Shown: positions 1 to 4,050 of the stretch, piece after piece
How the letters are laid out: each line of letters starts with the position of its first letter
Position numbering within the stretch: the first letter of the stretch is position 1
From: Bacillota bacterium
GTDB taxonomy: Bacteria > Bacillota > Negativicutes > Sporomusales > UBA7701
Reading direction: 5' to 3'
Length of the DNA: 5,381 bases
Assembly (NCBI GenBank): GCA_023415075.1
Contig: JAEZLU010000221.1
Coordinates: 1 to 5,381 of the forward strand
Notes under the pieces: model-generated
The model's input: only the letters and a program-made list of their open reading frames with translations
Database searches by the model: none
Told to the model about the DNA's origin: nothing
Made by a program: the position numbers and the translations under genes

Positions 1-666
1 TTTCTCACCCAGGATGTTATTTTGGCTAATCGGAATTCCCTCAGCAACCTGCTTGCCGTCTTTGCCGATCCCCAGGTCGGGGCCGGCTACGGGCGGCAAT
101 TGCCCCACCTGCATGCTGGCGCTATAGCGGCTCACGCCCGTATGTTCAACTACCGGGAGGTATCCTATTGCTGCGATGCGGATAATGCCCGCGCTCGCGG
201 GATCAAAGCGGTATTTATGTCCAATTCATTTGCCGCTTACCGCCGGACAGCTCTTGAAGAAGTTGGTGGTTTTCCCAACCGGGTGATTTTGGGCGAAGAC
301 ACTTGTGTCGCCGCCAAAATGATTTTATCCGGCTGGAAAATCAGCTACTCTGCGGAAGCGGCGGCTTATCATTCTCATGACTACACGCTGTGGCAAGAGA
401 CTCGCCGCTATTTTGATATAGGTGCTTTTCATGCTAGCGAAAGCTGGATATTAGGAAACTTTGGCGCCGCCGGGGGCGAAGGAAGAAAGTACGTTATATC
501 TGAATTGAAGTATTTGTGGAACACCGGCCATTATGCGCTCATTCTCTGCTCACTTATGCGAAACGCCGCCAAATTATTGGCCTACCATTCGGGTAGAAGA
601 CACAAGTATTATCCGTCAGCTCTAAAACGCCGGCTTTCGCTGAATAAGAACTTTTGGCTGGAGTAA
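1..666 (+). CDS. Family 2 glycosyltransferase, rhamnosyltransferase-like (5' partial)
   Basis: The frame is open from base 1 and ends at TAA 664-666, giving 221 codons; the N-terminal part lies outside the window. It begins with FLTQD (window codons 1-5), a hallmark of GT2 rhamnosyltransferases. It continues with YGRQLPH, AHARMFNY, a SNSFAAYRR stretch and GEDTCVAAKM. The Glu-Asp pair (codons 99-100) fits the catalytic-base ED motif of inverting GT-A enzymes. HSHDYTLWQETRRYFDIG and the C-terminal LKRRLS...FW pattern also match this family. By family knowledge it transfers a deoxysugar, usually rhamnose from dTDP-rhamnose, to a growing polysaccharide at the cytoplasmic face of the membrane. Family members are about 300 residues, so some 80 are missing. 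A TTG at 22 could be mistaken for a start, but it lies inside the conserved domain. The gene looks poorer in GC than the downstream genes (25 of 60 at 481-540). Donor and acceptor cannot be read from the sequence. Confidence 0.88.
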   Translation, partial: FLTQDVILANRNSLSNLLAVFADPQVGAGYGRQLPHLHAGAIAAHARMFNYREVSYCCDADNARARGIKAVFMSNSFAAYRRTALEEVGGFPNRVILGEDTCVAAKMILSGWKISYSAEAAAYHSHDYTLWQETRRYFDIGAFHASESWILGNFGAAGGEGRKYVISELKYLWNTGHYALILCSLMRNAAKLLAYHSGRRHKYYPSALKRRLSLNKNFWLE

Positions 667-687
667 ATAGCGGCCGACGAAGCAACT

Positions 688-900
688 GCACTGGATGGTC
701 ACTGGTGGCACCGCCAAGGTGACCATCGGCGACCGCGAGCAGATGGTTCACGAAAACGCGAGCGTCTTCGTGCCGCCATCCACCAAGCACCGTCTCGAAA
801 ATCGGGAAAAGTGCCGCTGGAAATCAGCGAAGTCCAGAACGGCAAGTACTTGGAAGAAGACGACATCGTCAGATTCGAAGACATATACGGCCGAGTGTAG
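688..900 (+). pseudogene. 3' remnant of a second manC gene (cupin domain end, frameshifted)
   Basis: This stretch aligns with the last 214 bases of the intact manC at 3684-3897, with about 15 substitutions and one single-base deletion. The first part reads VTGGTAKVTIGDREQMVHEN and VPPSTKHRLEN, as in ManC. One C is missing from the CC pair near 802-803 (compare GAAAATCGGG with GAAAATCCGGG at 3793-3803). After that the reading frame is lost, although DNA similarity continues through the ancestral TAG at 898-900. The guanylyltransferase domain, the start and the zinc-binding QxHxH segment are all absent. No ribosome-binding site precedes it, so an open frame from 695 to 907 is not a real gene. 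Eight of twelve changed codons are synonymous, which suggests the copy came from a gene once under selection. Bases 667-687, between the glycosyltransferase stop and this remnant, match nothing I recognise. Confidence 0.88.
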
Positions 901-910
901 AGCTTAACGA

Positions 911-935
911 GTCACCCTGGGGGGGTGGCTTTTTT
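911..935 (+). terminator. Rho-independent terminator, duplicated copy
   Basis: GTCACCC (911-917) pairs with GGGTGGC (923-929), including one G-T wobble, and is followed by six T (930-935). It is the copy of the terminator after the intact manC. Here the loop is TGGGG and lies in a run of seven G, where the downstream copy has the tight TGCG loop. The stem is intact, so it could still stop transcripts coming from the upstream rhamnosyltransferase gene. Confidence 0.78.
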
Positions 936-1026
936 CTCGTCATAATATTTTACAGAAATTTACAAAACTGGAAGGATTATACGAAAAACAAGGCGAATTA
1001 TTACGCTGAATAGGTATATTAATCCA
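936..1026 (+). other. Duplicated intergenic DNA from the manC/mutase gap
   Basis: This noncoding stretch aligns with 3932-4018 over its length, with several short indels. It keeps a TTTACA-rich start, an AGGATTA...GGCGAATTATT block (973-1001) and GCTGAATAGGTATATTAATCCA (1005-1026, described in two parts: GCTGAATAGG and TATATTAATCCA). Similarity stops at 1026, where sequence matching the interior of the mutase gene begins. I cannot place a convincing promoter in it. Confidence 0.72.
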
Positions 1027-1134
1027 GCCATTCTGCCCACGTCGGCCGTCACCTGGCAGGTCCGCGACCGCCAGGCCGCCGCCGGCATCGTAATCACCGC
1101 CAGCCACAACCCCTACGAATACAATTCGTACTGA
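1027..1134 (+). pseudogene. Internal fragment of a second phosphohexomutase gene
   Basis: Bases 1027-1124 match 4276-4373 of the intact mutase without gaps and with three mismatches (1032, 1042, 1113). There is a perfect 70-base run at 1043-1112. The reading frame is preserved: it encodes the segment running into the catalytic phosphoserine loop, including ITASHNPYEYN, and then meets a TGA at 1132-1134 just past the end of similarity. The ribosome-binding site, start codon and first 75 codons are missing, because sequence equivalent to 4019-4275 (257 bases) was deleted. The rest of the gene downstream is missing too. It is therefore an internal slice of a dead gene, joined on its left to duplicated intergenic DNA and on its right to an unrelated glycosyltransferase remnant. 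Confidence 0.88.
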
Positions 1135-1231
1135 TAGAATTGAGCGTGGCCTGGCGGCTGCCCGGACCTATTCTTGGGAGCAGTGCGCTCAAAAGACACT
1201 GCGTTTTTTAAAGGAGGTAATGGAAGGATGA
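1125..1231 (+). pseudogene. 3' end of a lost family 4 glycosyltransferase gene
   Basis: In the frame ending at TGA 1229-1231, this stretch reads RTDRIERGLAAARTYSWEQ followed by CAQKTLRFLKEVMEG. The pattern ERGLxxARxxSWExxAxxTLxxxxEV is the usual C-terminal tail of GT4 (GT-B fold) glycosyltransferases, so about 34 residues of such a gene appear to survive. Its frame differs from that of the mutase fragment before it, so no fusion protein is made. The fragment begins close to the point where mutase similarity ends (1124/1125), which marks a recombination joint. Its stop overlaps the next start as ATGA, an arrangement typical of translationally coupled polysaccharide genes. It suggests that the gene once immediately upstream of the mannosyltransferase was another glycosyltransferase. 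The assignment rests on a short motif recognised by eye, without an alignment. Confidence 0.68.
1211..1217 (+). promoter_or_regulatory. Shine-Dalgarno site for the family 4 glycosyltransferase
   Basis: AAGGAGG lies ten bases before ATG 1228 and decides the start. A second purine run, GGAAGG at 1222-1227, touches the ATG and is too close to serve. The site lies inside the coding remnant of the preceding lost glycosyltransferase gene. Confidence 0.8.
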
Positions 1232-2367
1232 AAATCGCCATCGTCCATGACTGGCTGGTGACCTACGCCGGCGCCGAGCGGGTGCTGGAGCAAATACTGC
1301 TTCTTTATCCCGAGGCGGACTTGTTCAGCTTAGTCGATTTTTTGCCTGCGGACCAGCGCGCTTTTATCCAGGACAAGCCGGTCAGGACATCCTTTATCCA
1401 GAAGCTTCCCTTTGCCAAGACGAAATACCGTTCCTACCTGCCGCTGATGCCGCTGGCGGTGGAGCAGTTCGACCTTTCCGGCTATGATCTGATCATTTCC
1501 TCCTCCCACGCCGTGGCCAAGGGGGGGTTGTCCGGGCCGGACCAGTTGCATGTATCCTATGTGCACACGCCAATCCGCTATGCCTGGGATTTGCAGCATC
1601 AGTACCTGAAAGAGAGCGGCCTGGACCATGGGCTGAAAGGGTGGTTGGCCAGGGCGGTCCTGCACTACATCCGGCTGTGGGACTGCCGGACCGCTCATGG
1701 CGTGGACCGCTTCCTGGCCAATTCGCAGTTTATCGCCCGCCGCATCCGGAAGGCTTACCGGCAGGAAGCTGCCGTCGTCTATCCGCCGGTGGATGTGGAC
1801 GGTTTTCTGCCCGGCGCGGCCAAAGAGGATTTTTATCTTACCGCTTCCCGCATGGTTCCCTACAAAAAGCTCGACCTCATCGTCGCCGCTTTCGCCGCGA
1901 TGCCGGGCAAACGCCTGATCGTCATCGGCGACGGCCCCGACGCGGTCAAAATCCGCCATTTGGCCGGATCTAACGTCACTCTTTTAGGCTACCAGCCGGC
2001 CGAGGTTCTGAAGGACTATATGCAGCGCGCCCGGGCTTTTGTTTTCGCCGCCGAGGAGGATTTCGGCATCACGCCGGTCGAGGCCCAGGCCTGCGGCACG
2101 CCGGTCATCGCTTACGGTAAAGGCGGCGCACTGGAGACGGTGAAGGGGCTGGACGACGAGCGGCCTACCGGCGTGTTTTTTGCCGAGCAGACCGTAGACT
2201 CGCTGGTGCAGGCGGTTAAGCAGTTTGAAGATAACGAGCGCCTGCTTGTCGGGGAGCACTGCCGGGAGAACGCCCTGCGGTTTTCGCCGGAGCGGTTTCG
2301 CGGCGAATTCGCGGCCCAGGTGGCCGCAGCCCTCGCTGGAGCGGCTGGCGGACAGGTTGAAAAGTAG
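1228..2367 (+). CDS. WbaZ-like family 4 glycosyltransferase (probable mannosyltransferase)
   Basis: This 379-residue protein is a GT-B fold retaining glycosyltransferase that most resembles the WbaZ-like GT4 group. The N-terminal domain opens with MKIAIVHDWLVTYAGAERVL, the usual acceptor-side start with a glycine-rich turn. HTPIRYAWD (113-121) is characteristic of this subgroup. The C-terminal donor domain has SRMVPYKKLD (from residue 207), then VIGDGPD, and EEDFGITPVEAQACGTPVIA, in which E277 and E285 form the E-x7-E nucleotide-sugar motif. No signal peptide or membrane segment is evident, so it should act at the cytoplasmic face of the membrane. The ATG at 1228 is chosen because AAGGAGG precedes it and the family motif starts there. 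A TTG at 1174 would add 18 residues belonging to another gene's remnant. The next gene, manC, makes GDP-mannose, which points to mannose as the donor sugar; this is inference. The length is normal for the family. Confidence 0.9.
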   Translation: MKIAIVHDWLVTYAGAERVLEQILLLYPEADLFSLVDFLPADQRAFIQDKPVRTSFIQKLPFAKTKYRSYLPLMPLAVEQFDLSGYDLIISSSHAVAKGGLSGPDQLHVSYVHTPIRYAWDLQHQYLKESGLDHGLKGWLARAVLHYIRLWDCRTAHGVDRFLANSQFIARRIRKAYRQEAAVVYPPVDVDGFLPGAAKEDFYLTASRMVPYKKLDLIVAAFAAMPGKRLIVIGDGPDAVKIRHLAGSNVTLLGYQPAEVLKDYMQRARAFVFAAEEDFGITPVEAQACGTPVIAYGKGGALETVKGLDDERPTGVFFAEQTVDSLVQAVKQFEDNERLLVGEHCRENALRFSPERFRGEFAAQVAAALAGAAGGQVEK

Positions 2368-2517
2368 CAAGCCCAGAGAAAAAGGATTTGCGCAGATATT
2401 TTTGGAAAAATATTCCTGGCAGGCAGGACTATTTTTCGCCCGGGACGAATTAAAAAGCTAGCCGGTTGTGCAGTAAGCAGCAGCATTCGCCATTAATCGG
2501 CCGGAAGGAGCAAAATC
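2368..2517 (+). other. Intergenic gap before manC
   Basis: This 150-base noncoding gap holds an AT-rich perfect inverted repeat, ATATTTTT-GG-AAAAATAT (2396-2413). It also holds an AGGACTA...CGAATTA block (2425-2452) resembling the one in the manC/mutase gap. The inverted repeat has a two-base loop and no following T run, so it is not a normal terminator; it might be a binding site. I found no promoter with acceptable -35/-10 spacing. The gap is longer than expected inside a tightly packed operon. Confidence 0.5.
2503..2510 (+). promoter_or_regulatory. Shine-Dalgarno site for manC
   Basis: GGAAGGAG ends seven bases before ATG 2518, an ideal spacing that supports this start. Confidence 0.82.
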
Positions 2518-3897
2518 ATGAAAATCATTATCCTTGCCGGCGGCGGCGGTACCCGCCTTTTTCCGCTATCGCGGGCCAACTACCCCAAACAGTTTCTCAA
2601 ACTGAATGATCGACTCTCCCTGCTGGCCCAGACGGTGGAACGCTTCTTGCCGCTGGTCAAAGCAAGCGATATCGTGATTGTCACCAACAAAGAGCACCGC
2701 CACCATGTCAAGGCCGAACTGGCGGCCGCCGGCGCGCCCGGAGCCCATATCATCCTCGAGCCGATCGGCCGCAACACCGCCCCGGCTATTGCCCTGGCGG
2801 CCCGCTATTGCCTGGACGAATTGGGCTCTTCCCGCGACGAAGTATTGCTTGTCTCTCCTTCCGACCATATCATCCAGAAAGCGGAAGACTTCCGCAAGTC
2901 CGTCCGCCAGGCCGTTGCCGAAGCGAAAAAGAACATTGTTACCTTCGGCATCAGGCCGGACAAGCCGGAAACCGGCTATGGCTACATACAGGCCGGCGCC
3001 AGGCAGGGTGATATATACACCGTCGAATCCTTCCGGGAAAAGCCCGACCAGGCGACGGCCCAAAAGTACCTCGCCGCCGGCAACTACTACTGGAACTCCG
3101 GCATGTTTGCCATGAGCATCGCCACAATGATGGACGAATTCGCCGCCCACCGGCCGGACATTCACCAGCTTGCCGGGCAGCCGCTGGCCAAACTCATCGA
3201 CGATTTTGCCGCCATGCCGGATATCTCCTTCGACTACGCCGTCGCCGAAAAATCGGCCCGCGTGGCCATGATCCCCCTGGCTGCCGACTGGAACGACATC
3301 GGCTCCTGGGACGCCATCTACGACGTACTGCCCAAAGACGCCGCCGGCAACGCCGTCCAGGGCGACTGCCTGCCGCTGGACTGCACCGGCACCCTTATGC
3401 TTGGCCACAGCCGGCTGATCGCCGGTATCGGTCTTGAAGACACGCTCATCGTCGAAACGGCCGACGTCATCCTGGTAGCCCAAAAAGGCGAATCGCAGAA
3501 AGTCAAGGATCTTGTCAGCGAGCTGAAAACGCGCGGTCGTCGCGAGGCTAGCGAGCACACCACGGTATTTCGGCCGTGGGGCAGCTACACCGTCCTCGGC
3601 GAGGGCCCGGGCTACAAGCTGAAAAAAATCTGCGTCACCCCTGGTGAGCGAATAAGCCTCCAGCTCCACTATCACCGGAGCGAGCACTGGATCGTCACCG
3701 GTGGCACCGCCAAGGTAATTATCGGCGACCGCGAGCAGATGGTGCATGAAAACGCGAGCGTCTTTGTACCGCCATCCACCAAGCACCGTCTCGAAAATCC
3801 GGGAAAAGTGCCGCTGGAAATCATCGAAGTCCAGAACGGCAAGTACCTGGAAGAAGATGACATCGTCAGATTCGAAGACATATACGGCCGATTGTAG
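2518..3897 (+). CDS. manC: Mannose-1-phosphate guanylyltransferase / mannose-6-phosphate isomerase
   Basis: This 459-residue protein has the two-domain layout of ManC/AlgA/XanB enzymes. The nucleotidyltransferase domain carries the GTP-binding signature GGGGTRLFPLSR...PKQFL (residues 8-27). It also has a FREKP motif (172-176, usually FVEKP in the family) and WNSGMF (192-197). A C-terminal cupin domain starts near HTTVFRPWGSY (347-357). It carries QLHYHRSEHW (382-391), whose Gln and His residues match the metal site of type II phosphomannose isomerases, and EVQNGKYLEEDDI (from 437). By family knowledge it makes mannose-6-P from fructose-6-P and GDP-mannose from mannose-1-P and GTP in the cytoplasm. 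The length is slightly below the usual 470-480, but all motifs are present. Isomerase activity is likely but unproven, since some relatives use only the transferase. It lies between a likely mannosyltransferase and the mutase that supplies mannose-1-P. A diverged copy of its last 214 bases lies at 688-900. Confidence 0.95.
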   Translation: MKIIILAGGGGTRLFPLSRANYPKQFLKLNDRLSLLAQTVERFLPLVKASDIVIVTNKEHRHHVKAELAAAGAPGAHIILEPIGRNTAPAIALAARYCLDELGSSRDEVLLVSPSDHIIQKAEDFRKSVRQAVAEAKKNIVTFGIRPDKPETGYGYIQAGARQGDIYTVESFREKPDQATAQKYLAAGNYYWNSGMFAMSIATMMDEFAAHRPDIHQLAGQPLAKLIDDFAAMPDISFDYAVAEKSARVAMIPLAADWNDIGSWDAIYDVLPKDAAGNAVQGDCLPLDCTGTLMLGHSRLIAGIGLEDTLIVETADVILVAQKGESQKVKDLVSELKTRGRREASEHTTVFRPWGSYTVLGEGPGYKLKKICVTPGERISLQLHYHRSEHWIVTGGTAKVIIGDREQMVHENASVFVPPSTKHRLENPGKVPLEIIEVQNGKYLEEDDIVRFEDIYGRL

Positions 3898-4018
3898 AGC
3901 TTAACCAGTCACCCTGCGGGGTGGCTTTTTTCCCGCCGTACAACTTTACAAAAATTTACAACTCGGAAGGATTAGACCGAAAACAGGCGAATTATTGCTG
4001 AATAGGTATATTAATCCA
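3684..4018 (+). repeat. Direct repeat, downstream copy: manC end, terminator and gap
   Basis: This block is present a second time at 688-1026 in the same orientation, about 2,996 bases upstream. The coding part is roughly 93% identical by eye count. Its longest exact runs are 33 bases (near the end of manC) and 31 bases. The intergenic part is less similar and has small indels. A further matched block, 4276-4373 against 1027-1124, belongs to the same ancestral duplication but is joined directly to it in the upstream copy. This downstream copy is complete and lies between intact genes, so it reflects the ancestral order. Confidence 0.88.
3908..3931 (+). terminator. Rho-independent terminator after manC
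   Basis: GTCACCC (3908-3914) pairs with GGGTGGC (3919-3925) around a TGCG loop, with one G-T wobble, and six T follow (3926-3931). It begins eleven bases after the manC stop. Transcripts from the mannosyltransferase-manC unit should mostly end here, so the mutase gene needs its own promoter or read-through. Confidence 0.85.
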
Positions 4019-4050
4019 ACAGCAAGGTCAAGCTATGAAGGGGAGATAGG
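3932..4050 (+). other. Intergenic leader of the phosphohexomutase gene
   Basis: The stretch contains two TTTACA hexamers ten bases apart (3945-3950, 3955-3960), an AGGATTA...GGCGAATTATT block (3968-3995), and TATATT at 4007-4012. A promoter is expected after the preceding terminator, but none of the TTTACA hexamers has a good -10 at 16-18 bases, and TATATT lacks a good -35. Most of the stretch is preserved in the upstream duplicate, which either reflects shared descent only or hints at function. Confidence 0.45.
4038..4045 (+). promoter_or_regulatory. Shine-Dalgarno site for the phosphohexomutase gene
   Basis: AAGGGGAG ends five bases before ATG 4051 and supports that start. Confidence 0.75.

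Noticed and set aside
695..907. Small plus-strand open frame of 70 codons starting MVTGGTAKV
   Set aside because: It starts inside the manC remnant and is carried past a frameshift into a meaningless frame. There is no ribosome-binding site. Treated as pseudogene.
1140..1192. Alternative pairing TTGAGCG (1140-1146) with CGCTCAA (1186-1192), and CTGC (1158-1161) with GCAG (1180-1183), as a possible antiterminator to the hairpin at 1180-1202
   Set aside because: The stretch is better explained as the coding tail of a lost glycosyltransferase gene. Short GC-rich pairings of this kind arise easily, and no known riboswitch or leader pattern is visible.
1174..1227. TTG start extending the family 4 glycosyltransferase by 18 residues
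   Set aside because: It has no ribosome-binding site, and the added residues lie in the tail of another gene in a different frame. ATG 1228 has AAGGAGG at good spacing and starts the family motif.
667..1227. Insertion sequence or integron as the cause of the scar
   Set aside because: I see no transposase or integrase fragment, no terminal inverted repeats and no target-site duplication at the joints near 688, 1026 or 1124.
1330..1959. Open frame of 209 codons on the minus strand opposite the family 4 glycosyltransferase
   Set aside because: Antisense shadow of the real gene, with no motif.
2466..2497. Possible promoter TTGTGC ... ATTAAT before manC
   Set aside because: The spacing is about 20 bases and both hexamers are weak matches.
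2566..3786. Long open frame of 406 codons on the minus strand opposite manC
   Set aside because: It is the shadow of a GC-rich gene with strong codon bias. It has no recognisable motifs and lies wholly inside manC, whose motifs and ribosome-binding site are clear.
4035..4049. Four-codon open frame ATG AAG GGG AGA TAG ending just before the mutase start
   Set aside because: It overlaps the ribosome-binding site of the mutase and has no ribosome-binding site of its own that I can see. Most likely chance.
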